Shown here: positions 1 to 9,644 of the stretch, in pieces
Layout: each line of letters starts with the position of its first letter
Position numbering within the stretch: position 1 is the stretch's first letter
Assembly (NCBI RefSeq): GCF_963678635.1
Contig: NC_087062.1
Coordinates: 81,992,239-82,045,594 of the forward strand
Reading direction: 5' to 3'
DNA: 53,356 bases
Source of the DNA: Symsagittifera roscoffensis
Lineage: Eukaryota > Xenacoelomorpha > Acoela > Convolutidae
Translations under genes and position numbers: made by a program
The notes under the pieces: generated by a model
The model's database searches: none
Told to the model about the DNA's origin: nothing
The model's input: the letters and a program-made list of their open reading frames with translations, nothing else

Positions 1-3000
1 CAAAAGTGACAGCGGACAGTCAAGTGCTCGAGGAAGTGGGTCAAAAAAAGCAAGTGGGCATGGAGCAAAGAAGCAAGAGTGCTTCAAGTGTGGGCAACCT
101 GGACATTTTGCGAGGTTGCAAGGGAGTACAAGCAGGGTAGGACAGGGTTCTTCAGTTGTTGTGCTACAACTTCAATGAAGGGAGACGACCTCATTGTTGT
201 TACGGTCTTTTCTAGCTATGAGAGCTGGAACGAAGGGACAACAGTGGAGAACCCCAACGGCACGCTGTCAAGGATTGAGGGCAAAGGATCAGTGGAAGTG
301 GAGATCAGGGACTGTCATGATGCTGTGAGCAGCTACACTTTTCATAATTTGCTGTTTGTGCCGAGCTACAGTGTTAACTTGATGAGTGTGAGCTCAGCTG
401 TGGCTAGAGGCTCAAACTTCAGCTTCGCCTCAGATGCTTCACATCATCTACTGGCACCAGATGGGGGACAGATACTCTGAAACAGCGCGGCAAGCTTTTC
501 TTTCTTGAGTGCAACTTGAAGAGGATCGACGATGACTCTAGTGACGAAAACGAGGAGGGATACCAGTGTTGCAATGTTGTGGCACCGACGACTGGGGCAC
601 CTCAACAAGAATGATCTTTCATCGCTTGTCAATGTGGGCGAGCTAGAGTTCTTTGAAGCGTGTACAGCTTCTAAGATGCATGATATAGAAGTGCCTAAGA
701 AGACTGACAGCCGAGCATCGGTAGTGGGGTTAAGGTCTTCAGTGTCAATCAGGGACCATTTGAAGTACCGAGTATGCATGGTGGACCCTATGCATTGAGC
801 TTCATCGACGACTTCAATTGGCTGGCTGTGGTCAAGCACCTAGTGAAGAAGAATGATGCTCTACTGAAGTTCCAGAAGTTTGTGGCTGAGCATGGAGCTA
901 CGAAGTGCCTACGAACTGAATATGAAGGTGAGTGTTGATGTAGCAGAGCGCTACAACAGAGTGATCACCGAGATGACTCGATGTCTGCTGGCCGAAGCAA
1001 AGCTACTGAAGACGTTCTGAGTGCGAGTAATCGATAGCTGTGAGGGTTCGCAACTTGTGTCCCACATCCAGCAACGAGAAGCGCCTTTCGCCGACAGACA
1101 TGCACTATAGAAAACCATCAAAAGTGAGCCGTTTGCGTGTGTTCGGTATATCTGGATCGAGGCAACAGACGGAAACTGGATCCAAAGGGCAAAGAAAGCA
1201 AGTTCATCGGCTACGAGGAGGAGAGCAAAGCCTACCTGCTGATGGATCTAGAGACAAGACGAGTGGTGCTAGCAACAAGTGTGACATTCAATGAGAACAT
1301 CATTCCAGATGGCTTTCTGGTTGACAGTGAGCCATTATAAACCCTGGAGCTATCAATCGAGGGCTGAAATGATATTCAGCAACCAAGCGCAACGAAAACC
1401 AGCGAAGCACTAAGCGTGCCAACTGAGGGTGATACGGCAGATTCAGTGGGGGCTACTGAGGAGAATAAGGTCGAGGTGGAAGCAGTAGACTCATATTCTA
1501 CTTATCATCCAGTGTAGAGGTCCGTTAGAACAAGAAACCCACCAATTCTTCAGGGACTGGCCTATATGCAAGCTTCAGTGACTGGATTTCAAGAGCCAAG
1601 GGGCTTTTCAGAAGATTGTCTGGATCCGAGAAGGAGCAGTGGCTGGCAGCTATGGCTTTAGAGTTAGTGGGTGGCAGCTATGGACACTTGTTGATAGATC
1701 GCGATCTCGAAAAATTATTCCCACACGATTTGTTCTTATTGTAAGGAGAGATGCGATGGGACAAGTGGATCGGTACACAGCCCGATATGTAGTGAAAGGG
1801 TTCCTGCAAGTGGAAGGATTTGAGTTGAATGAAACGTTTGAGTTGCAATGAAACGTTTGCTCCAATCTGTGAACCCGAAACAAAGAGGATACTGGTTGCT
1901 CTTGGGGCACAAGATGATCAGATGATACTGTACTTCATTAAATGAGTTTTAAAACAGCCTTCCTAAACTCTCCTCTAGCAGTCAGAGAGGGGTTCAGCAG
2001 CGGTGAAAGCCAAGAGTGCTTGCTACAACGAAGTCTCTGTGGGCTGCGGCGGGCAGGAACAGACTGGTATCAGACATTGAGCACTTTCTTAATTGACGAA
2101 GAGTCACTAGAAGCCGCAACGACTTCCGTTTATTCACGATGAGAGGAACAACGATGCATTGATTTATGTGCTAGCTTGCGTAGATGACATCTTCATTGGG
2201 TGCAGATGTCAAGACGATGTTGACAAGCCGACGAGTTGTATCTCCGAACCATTTACGATGGATGAAGTAGGCGCATTGTCCTGGTTCCTGGGAATGCAGG
2301 TCAAGCAGTCACCTGGGGCCGTAACAGTAAATCAATCACGTCACATCGACGACTGCTTGGAGTGTTATAGCCTTGCTGAATGCAAACCAGTGGGCACACT
2401 AGCGGATATCAGCGCACAACTATCAAGAAGGGCTGCCCTGAAGCTGGGTCAGCAGAGGCAGTATCCATGAAGGCTGAGGACTACAGGGGCATTATGGGCT
2501 CATTATTGTACATAGCTAAGCAAACAAGGCCTGATATCCTAGTTACTGTAACGCAATTCTCTCGTTTCTGGGAGAATCCGGGAAGGGTACACTGGATGGC
2601 TGCAAAGAGAGTTCTTCGTTTACCTGAAGAGGAGCAAAGATCTTGAGCTGTGCTACACTAAGGACGCTGGTTGTGTAAAACTCATGGATCCGCAGATGTT
2701 GACAGGGCTGGAGATTCGGATGAGAGACGGTCAACTACTGGCAACAGCTTTCACTTGCATGAGGGAGGGACATCAATTAGTTGGATCACCAAGATGCAAC
2801 CAACTGCAATCATATCTACCAGTGAGGCTGAGTATCAAGCAATGACAGCAGTGGTTCAAGAGGCTCTATATCTGCGATCACTTCTCGATGAGATGTGCCT
2901 AGTTATTGACGGACCAACTATCATCAAGAGAAACATTCAGAGCTGTATCAAGATGTACAAGAATCCTGTGATGCAGAAGCGAACGAAACACATCGATGTT

Positions 3001-3015
3001 GGACAGATTTATTGA
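1..3015 (+). pseudogene. Ty1/copia retrotransposon pol remnant (left copy)
   Basis: Broken gag-pol of a Ty1/copia element, read through many frame changes. In order: a nucleocapsid zinc knuckle at 80-120 (CFKCGQPGHFARL, with the last Cys thrown out of frame); protease-like flank at 180-480 without a visible DSGA active site; GAG-pre-integrase WHRRLGHL near 580-605; an integrase tail with KFIGYEEESKAYLLMDLET near 1200-1260; RT start (TARYVVKGFLQVEGFE) near 1775-1825; SFKTAFLNSPL at 1945; the catalytic VDD near 2180; TRPDILVTVTQFSRF near 2527; RNase H with STSEAEYQAM near 2815 and KRTKHIDVG at 2980. It stops just after RNase H; no LTR is seen, and it enters from the left window edge. GC is clearly higher than in the rest of the window. 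It cannot encode a working polyprotein. Confidence 0.9.
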
Positions 3016-3035
3016 ATCTTATTCTGAATCCTAAC

Positions 3036-3156
3036 ACATACATGCAGACATACAAACATACATTTATATGTACATAAATAGATACACATATACATACATA
3101 CATACATACATACATACATACATACATACATACATACATACATACATACATACAAA
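3036..3156. repeat. (ACAT)n microsatellite, cut by assembly gap
   Basis: Imperfect then pure tetranucleotide repeat (CATACATACAT...) directly after the truncated copia RNase H. It is interrupted by the N run. The same junction and same imperfect lead-in occur inverted at about 50030-50155. Confidence 0.95.
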
Positions 3157-3356
3157 NNNNNNNNNNNNNNNNNNNNNNNNNNNNNNNNNNNNNNNNNNNN
3201 NNNNNNNNNNNNNNNNNNNNNNNNNNNNNNNNNNNNNNNNNNNNNNNNNNNNNNNNNNNNNNNNNNNNNNNNNNNNNNNNNNNNNNNNNNNNNNNNNNNN
3301 NNNNNNNNNNNNNNNNNNNNNNNNNNNNNNNNNNNNNNNNNNNNNNNNNNNNNNNN
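3157..3356. other. Assembly gap of exactly 200 N
   Basis: A run of 200 N. A round number suggests a scaffolding placeholder and not a measured gap, so sequence on its two sides may not be adjacent in the genome. The left side breaks inside a microsatellite, a usual contig end. Confidence 0.97.
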
Positions 3357-3657
3357 TGAATTTGACTGTTTAGACCCAATATATCCCTTCTATATTGTCC
3401 GCTAAGTCCCTTCCCTAAATACCAGAACCAGCAAGGGGTGAGCTGTGATCCGGTATCCCTTCGGTTGAAAGGTTGAATTTGGTGGTCGATCGATGTAATA
3501 CACTGGGTTGCGCCCCCTTTGATCGATTGCTCTCGACTGTCGACTGTTCTCTTTCTCGGAAAGAATTGCAAGAAACTGGATAGTAATTGAATTCAGAGAT
3601 AAATATATAAATTGCCGAGTATAAGGACCGCTAGGTGACCTGAATACAATCTATTAA
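3357..3657. other. Gene-less stretch before pol
   Basis: About 300 bases at the start of a new contig with mixed composition and no long open frame on either strand. I find no gag, protease, primer-binding site or LTR. The reading frame of pol is closed by TAA at 3655-3657, so the element's 5' part is missing or was broken here. Confidence 0.6.
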
Positions 3658-3828
3658 GTATCAACGAATTTAATCTGCGATCAATCCACAATTCTTAATG
3701 AAGAATTATTCATAAATAATATAATAAGTAATGACAAAAGAAATACAGATTATTTCACAAAAACCCCATATTTCAAACCTACATTCAACATAAATAGCTA
3801 TACAGAGCATCAACAGAAATTTTTAACA

Positions 3829-6800
3829 ATGTTTAACTTCCAACATTCACAAATAACACAAGACGAATTTGATAAATTAGCCAAACAGCTAATAAAATAC
3901 TCATCAGTCTATGCAGCATCCAAATTTGATGTTGGCAAAATCAGCTCATCACTACATCTCCCATTAAAACCTGACGCAGTTTTCAAAAAACAAAGAGCAA
4001 GTAAAGTACCAATTCACTTACATGATAAAGTAAACAGATTACTCGATATTTTAGAACAATACAATATTATCTCACCGGTAAACAAAGAAGAACAACCAAA
4101 AGGTAACACATTTATCAACCCTGTTATCATCCTAGCAAAAGGAGAATCATTAAAAATAGTTCCAGACGCTAGATACCTTAATTCACTAATAGACGAATCA
4201 AAATGCAATTGGCCTATTGAACCAATACAAGTTATTTTAACAAAAATAAACGGAAAATACTTTACAACCGCAGATATGAATAGTGCATATAATCAAATGC
4301 CACTAGATGAACAATCGCGACGCTTAACACAATTTGTTATTGGAAATCAGCAATATGAATTCAACCGCCTATTCTATGGAATATCCATAGGACCAGCAGC
4401 ATTTTCAGCTTTTATGAGCAAAATTTTTAGACCACTAATACTCAAGAAAAACGCAATCACTCATTTAGACGATGTTTTTATGCAATCACAAACAAAAGAA
4501 GAAATGTTCAATGTCTTAGAAAACTATCACAAAATACTTCAGAACAAAAATCTGAAGGCCGCCCCCGATAAATTACACTTCTTTTTAACACGAGTTAAAT
4601 TCTTAGGACATAATATAGAAAGAAAAACAATCACCCCATTAAAATCACGCATTGATGTTATTCAAAAACTCCAACCACCAACAAACAAAAAGAAAATCCA
4701 AGAATTCCTTGGAATGTTAAACTTTTTAAGCAAATATGTCTATAAAATGCAATTATACCTAAGACCATTCTATAATATACTTAGACAACAAAATAATTTT
4801 GAATGGAACACAGAACATCAAGCACGACTTGAAGAAATTAAAAAACTCCTAACTGAACAAATTTCGAATACAATTCCAGATCCAAATCAACCATTCTATG
4901 CAATGTGCGATGCTTCGAATTTTGGCATCGGCGCAGCATTGTTACAATCACACAATGGCACAAACAAAATGAATCTTATATCAGCAAATTCTCGATTATT
5001 CACTCAAGCAGAGTTACGACTCTCAACTCTAATGAGAGAAGGTACAGCCATAATATATACGCTAACAGAATATGAATTTCTGATACTTGGATCAAAACAT
5101 CCAACAGTTCTATTTACAGATCACAAACCAATCATTTTTCTCTTTACACAAAAATCCAATCCAAATCATCGAGTTTATAGATTTCAATTAATTCTAATGA
5201 AATTCCCAAACTTACATATAGTTTGGACAGCAGGAAAAAATCTCGCATTACCAGACACATTAAGTCGAAATACACCACTTGAATTGCTTACACGTAAAAC
5301 TACAGTTGAAATACCCAAAAATATAAAATTCTACCTTGCAGAAAACGAAACATCACCCCGACTAGAATGCAAATATGCAGTAAAAACTGACGTTGAACAA
5401 TCACAGATAAACAATTTACAACACTTCCCACTTTATTTAGATTGCCAAAATAACCACTACGAAGTTGATCTACTTGGAACATCAACTTTCAAACCAATTC
5501 CATACTCACAATGGATAAAAAATAACACCCAACAAAAAAGAGTAAAACAACACCCGCATAAAAAAGACCTTTTTCCATTAATTGAAAAAGAAAACCTAAC
5601 TGATAAAATAAATTTATCAGGACCACAAACAAACGTTTCAAAATACACAATAAATCAAGTATTTGACCTCCATGACCCACTTGATACAATTACTTTATCT
5701 AAATTAGAAATTACAAACATTTTTCTCCCCCCAACAGATAAAATTACAATTAATACTTTGAAACAATATCAAAATCTTGACCCAGTAATTAGACAACTAA
5801 AATCATGGCACAAGTATAAAACTAAATCCGTCAAGGCAGATACAACTATTTTAGGAAATAAAACACTCCTCCGATATTTTCGAAAATTTAATAATACAAC
5901 AATTAACGAAAACACAGACCTTCTAGAATACCAATTAAATGAATCTACAGTCCCCTGTCTCCCTCTAAGTATGATTCTTATAGCTTTTAATATTTCACAT
6001 ACACAAAACATTAAAGGACACTCTGGATCAGAGAAAACATATTCAAATTTCATACAAAACTTTTATTTTCCAAATGCACCAATTTGGATAAAAGTACTAT
6101 GCAATGATTGTATAGTATGTCAGCTCAATAAACCTTATCCAAATCAAAAACAAATAGCTCAAAAACAAGATTTCAAAGGACAAAGTTTGTACTTTAACCA
6201 CCGTATTTCATTTGATACAAAAGGACCAATTTCACCCACATCCGAAGGAAACTCCTACATTATGGTAATTGTTGACGCGTTTACACATTATGTAGCACTT
6301 AACCCAGTACCACATTGTAATGCTTATTACGCTTACACAACATTCTATGAACACTGGATAGCTAAATTCGGACTACCAAAAATTCTAGTTACAGACAACG
6401 GTACAGAATTCATAAATAATGAAATTATCACACTATGTCATTTATATAACATCAAACACAAACCACGTACATCTCACGCACCTTGGACAAACGGCTTAGT
6501 CGAAGGTATGAACCGTTCACTACAAGAATATCTTAGATGTATCATTAATGGAAATGATACAAGATATACCGAATGGTCAGCAGATGTAAAACTATTTCCC
6601 TTAGCATATAATTCACAAATCACGACAACTCTAGGAATTTCACCATATGAAATGGTTTTTAATCAAAAGCCACGCAAACCGATTATGTTTACAGCAAACT
6701 CTCATAAAAATGCACAAAGTTATTGTCAACCGAATAAAGATTCAATTTGTTATAATCTACCTCTACACACACACGATGAAGATCAATTTCATCTACCACA

Positions 6801-6867
6801 AATTCTTAAATTAGCCTCCGGTACACACACCGAATGGATTTTAAACAGAGATAAAAAAACACAGTGA
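3829..6867 (+). CDS. pol: Ty3/gypsy-type Pol: reverse transcriptase, RNase H, integrase
   Basis: Copies element RNA into DNA and inserts it in the host genome. RT (about residues 30-320): VPDARYLN at 111-118, the first catalytic Asp in FTTADM (D149), and HLDD with D214 and D215 in place of the usual YxDD. RNase H (about 350-480): D361, E404, D431 and D476 all present. Integrase: H724-x6-H731-x29-C761-x2-C764 zinc finger, then core D796, D856 and E892 with the D-35-E spacing. All catalytic residues survive. The frame is open without ATG from 3658, so the ATG at 3829 is probably internal; protease and gag are not found upstream. An in-frame TGA at 6865-6867 cuts off the integrase C-terminal domain, which resumes in the same frame just downstream. 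The coding strand is strongly A-rich and G-poor. Confidence 0.93.
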   Translation: MFNFQHSQITQDEFDKLAKQLIKYSSVYAASKFDVGKISSSLHLPLKPDAVFKKQRASKVPIHLHDKVNRLLDILEQYNIISPVNKEEQPKGNTFINPVIILAKGESLKIVPDARYLNSLIDESKCNWPIEPIQVILTKINGKYFTTADMNSAYNQMPLDEQSRRLTQFVIGNQQYEFNRLFYGISIGPAAFSAFMSKIFRPLILKKNAITHLDDVFMQSQTKEEMFNVLENYHKILQNKNLKAAPDKLHFFLTRVKFLGHNIERKTITPLKSRIDVIQKLQPPTNKKKIQEFLGMLNFLSKYVYKMQLYLRPFYNILRQQNNFEWNTEHQARLEEIKKLLTEQISNTIPDPNQPFYAMCDASNFGIGAALLQSHNGTNKMNLISANSRLFTQAELRLSTLMREGTAIIYTLTEYEFLILGSKHPTVLFTDHKPIIFLFTQKSNPNHRVYRFQLILMKFPNLHIVWTAGKNLALPDTLSRNTPLELLTRKTTVEIPKNIKFYLAENETSPRLECKYAVKTDVEQSQINNLQHFPLYLDCQNNHYEVDLLGTSTFKPIPYSQWIKNNTQQKRVKQHPHKKDLFPLIEKENLTDKINLSGPQTNVSKYTINQVFDLHDPLDTITLSKLEITNIFLPPTDKITINTLKQYQNLDPVIRQLKSWHKYKTKSVKADTTILGNKTLLRYFRKFNNTTINENTDLLEYQLNESTVPCLPLSMILIAFNISHTQNIKGHSGSEKTYSNFIQNFYFPNAPIWIKVLCNDCIVCQLNKPYPNQKQIAQKQDFKGQSLYFNHRISFDTKGPISPTSEGNSYIMVIVDAFTHYVALNPVPHCNAYYAYTTFYEHWIAKFGLPKILVTDNGTEFINNEIITLCHLYNIKHKPRTSHAPWTNGLVEGMNRSLQEYLRCIINGNDTRYTEWSADVKLFPLAYNSQITTTLGISPYEMVFNQKPRKPIMFTANSHKNAQSYCQPNKDSICYNLPLHTHDEDQFHLPQILKLASGTHTEWILNRDKKTQ

Positions 6868-6891
6868 AATTTACCAAAAAGTAACAAAAAG

Positions 6892-7494
6892 TTGTTACAA
6901 AGACAAAACATTAACGAACAAATAAATTCACGCTTTACACCAGCCTCCGATTTAAAAATTGGAACATTTGTTTTAATACCCAATTTTAACACTCAAAAAG
7001 GAATTTCTAAAAAATTACAACCCCTTCGTAAAGGACCATACCAAATAATTGCCAAACCCACTGATGTCACATATAAAATCACCGACTCAGAACAAAAAGA
7101 AATTGTTCAACATCGAAACAACCTATTACCTTATTACCCAAAAGAATACGCACTAGGCGAACTAACTCAATTGTATTCTTTCACAGGTTTAAAAGTTATT
7201 CAAAATTACCCACATACGGAAAATAAAACAAAGGAACAACATGACATTCACCTCGAAAACCAAAATAAAAAATCAACTACAACAAAAAACAATACAAAAA
7301 AGCTAGATCAAAATACACCACAAAAAGGAAGAAAAAATAGAAAAATGACAGAAAAAATAATACCTCAAGAACAAATCGACAAATCAGAACATAGAGAGTC
7401 ATCACGACTTAGAAATCAACCACGTAAAAACTATAAAACATTCATTCCACAATCTAAAATATTAAAGAAAGTCGAATTTCAAAAACAGCTTTAA
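6892..7494 (+). pseudogene. Integrase C-terminal domain of the same pol (after stop)
   Basis: Same frame as the main pol ORF and separated from it only by the TGA at 6865-6867 and 24 further bases. The apparent first codon is TTG, so this is a continuation and not an independent gene. It shows an SH3-like integrase tail: KIGTFVLIP at about 22-30, then LQPLRKGPYQII with the GPY/F motif at residues 48-50, and QHRNNLLPYYPKE further on. The last 100 residues are Lys/Gln/Asn-rich and low in complexity. Bases around 6862-6895 also read well in a neighbouring frame, so two compensating indels are as likely as a point nonsense change. Stop-codon readthrough cannot be excluded. Confidence 0.82.
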
Positions 7495-8088
7495 ATTTAT
7501 ATTTAATAATTTTTGCACCTCTGAAATATTTTGAACTTTCATTTTTCAAAATAACATGCTGACAAACACGCAACGATTCTAGTTCATAATTAGCCAATAG
7601 GATTCATCCAATCCGTCACCTTCTCTAACTCTAACACAGATCAACTAGACGAACGATATTAAACTCCAGGCATATCTATAACTATAACTTTGCGACCTCC
7701 AGGTCAAAAATAAGCAAACCATTCCAACTTGACAACTAAAATAAATATCACCATAATATCATAACCCTCCTTTATCTAATAAACCAAAGATCAACAATAT
7801 TTCCCCAACTCAGACCTCAAATACCCCCCAAACAAATATGTTAAATTAGCCTAAAGTAAAAGAACCACCATTTTAATTAGCCTAAAGTATAAAAATCTCA
7901 AAAATACCCCAGATCATTTGACAAATTAAAATAAAGACAAAGAAAGACCTCCCGATCACCATAAAATTTGCCCCCAACAATTTTTCACAAAACTCGACCC
8001 ACTTGTCAAAAAACCAATAAATAATTCGACCACACTTGAAAATTGCCTCAAACAACAAAAAATATTCGATCGAGAAGCCATTTCTTAA
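7495..8088. other. Non-coding spacer between pol and accessory ORFs
   Basis: About 600 A/C-rich bases with many stops in all frames. It holds one 15-nt direct repeat, aattagcctaaagta, at 7844-7858 and 7875-7889. Position suggests room for a splice acceptor or internal promoter for the downstream ORFs; none is demonstrated. Confidence 0.5.
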
Positions 8089-8334
8089 ATGCTCTTCTCT
8101 CGACCAGTTACTTTAATTCTAAACATTCTCGCAAACTTTTTCACAATATTTAAACCTTTCATCATATTTCTTTTTGATACCTTTGAATCTTTTGTAATAA
8201 TCTTAATCATTTTTTGCAATATTTTTTTAATTTTCTATTCCATATTTGAACTATACCTCCAGCTTTCAAAAGCTATTGACTATACCACAGGTACGATTCA
8301 CAAAACTTATCTAAATGGTACGAACCATCTTTAG
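8089..8334 (+). CDS. Small hydrophobic ORF A (81 aa), membrane protein candidate
   Basis: Starts at ATG 8089. Residues about 5-55 are almost wholly hydrophobic and rich in Phe, Ile and Leu, enough for two membrane passes, followed by a short polar tail. No family recognised. The end overlaps ORF B by 20 bases in another frame, and the three ORFs A, B and the Pro/Ser-rich one step one frame each, so they could be one protein broken by indels instead of three genes. T-rich codons here differ from the A/C-rich neighbours, as expected for membrane segments (Phe/Ile/Leu codons). Confidence 0.45.
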   Translation: MLFSRPVTLILNILANFFTIFKPFIIFLFDTFESFVIILIIFCNIFLIFYSIFELYLQLSKAIDYTTGTIHKTYLNGTNHL

Positions 8335-8503
8335 TAGAACAGATATTTTTTTACTATTTGTAATTTTTATAACATTTCTATCATCTCTCATCTTGACAAT
8401 ATGCAAATGTATAAAGAAAGCAATTATCACATTCGCCCTAGCAACAATCCTCCTAATACTTTTTCTAGAAGAATACTACAATAAACATAAATTTTTTCAT
8501 TAA
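8315..8503 (+). CDS. Small hydrophobic ORF B (62 aa), membrane protein candidate
   Basis: Starts at ATG 8315 inside ORF A. Two hydrophobic stretches (about residues 11-29 and 36-51) are separated by a short basic Cys-containing loop (CKCIKK), a hairpin-like layout seen in small viral membrane proteins; that comparison is inference only. No homologue recognised. Its last 35 bases overlap the open frame of the Pro/Ser/Thr-rich ORF, which has no ATG of its own, so B could also be that protein's N-terminus reached by a frame change. Confidence 0.42.
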   Translation: MVRTIFSRTDIFLLFVIFITFLSSLILTICKCIKKAIITFALATILLILFLEEYYNKHKFFH

Positions 8504-9644
8504 AAGAATAGATCAAAAACCATCAAAAATTGCTAACCAACAATCACACAGTCAGTCTTCACCGACATCATCCCAGGAAAACCCAACACCACCTTCAACT
8601 ACCCAAAACCCCCAATCATCCACACGAATTTCTTTTCAAGATAACCCATATACCTTTGAAGAACGACACGCTCGCTTATCAGAACCACTAGAACCAGTTC
8701 AACGACAAGCACCTCTAAGTGAACCAACATATCACTTATACCCAACATTACCACAAGAATTAAGTAGAATACGAAATCCTAGTCAAAACCAAAATACAGT
8801 AGAAATAAATAGACAAATTATACATCCTCGACGAAACAAAAACTTTCAAACTCCCCGAGTTCATTTTGATATACCCCAATCCCCATCACAAGGTACTCCA
8901 GAAAACCCCATTGGTATATTACCAGAAACCCCTACGTTTATTTCACAACGTAGCACCTCAAGCCTACCCTCAGATTACTTAGGTTAAACACCAACATCTG
9001 AACAAATACGTGAAAATCCCTTTAACCCTACAAACCAAACATCACGACTACCATACTGGACAACACATTCATTCACACAAGGTGAACCAAATTTAATCAA
9101 TGATCGAATAGATATTTCTACGGATACAACAACATCCTCATCACTACCAGAAACATTATCACTACCATCAACACCATCAATAAGCCAGATTTCACCACCA
9201 CCTTTTAACTTAAATTTTCCAAATAACCTCGACGCTAGATATCGAGAACAATCATCAACAAATATTCCTTTAAGACTAGACTGGAATACATTCACAGCAC
9301 CTCCACCATTATTTGGACAACACCTAGAAAGTAACCGACTCCACAACTGGGCACTAAATAGACTACAATATAGACAAGACATTCACGAAGACATTCGTGC
9401 TCATAACATCCAAATACTCCAACAGAATAGTCTACAATTAAAATTTGAAATCACGGTTAAATTAAACAACATTACTCAACATCCCTATCCATTAAATCCA
9501 CCAAATATAACAGCTCAATCCCTACCACCACCATTTATAACAACTGAAGTAATATACAAATACGACAGATATACCAAAAAGACAATTGGTTACATCACAT
9601 TTTATAACCCATACTCAGGATTGTCATACACATGTATATTCTAA
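8469..9644 (+). pseudogene. Pro/Ser/Thr-rich ORF of unknown function, one in-frame stop
   Basis: Open frame from 8469 to the stop at 9642-9644, interrupted once by TAA at 8985-8987. I see no ATG near its beginning. The first half is disordered and rich in Ser, Pro, Thr and Gln (for example SSPTSSQENPTPPSTTQNP); the last 130 residues look more structured, with aromatic residues and several LPPPF/APPPLF-like proline runs. It overlaps the env ATG by 13 bases. It may be an accessory or matrix-like protein of the element, or the cytoplasmic part of a protein whose membrane part is ORFs A and B. It does not look like gag: no zinc knuckle or major homology region. It is absent from the downstream duplicate. 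Confidence 0.5.

Noticed and set aside
2948-3571. Frames running through the N gap
   Set aside because: Open only because N codons are not stops; flanks are unrelated.
7495-8088. LTR or polypurine tract between pol and the accessory ORFs
   Set aside because: No matching direct repeat elsewhere and the coding chain continues to the right.
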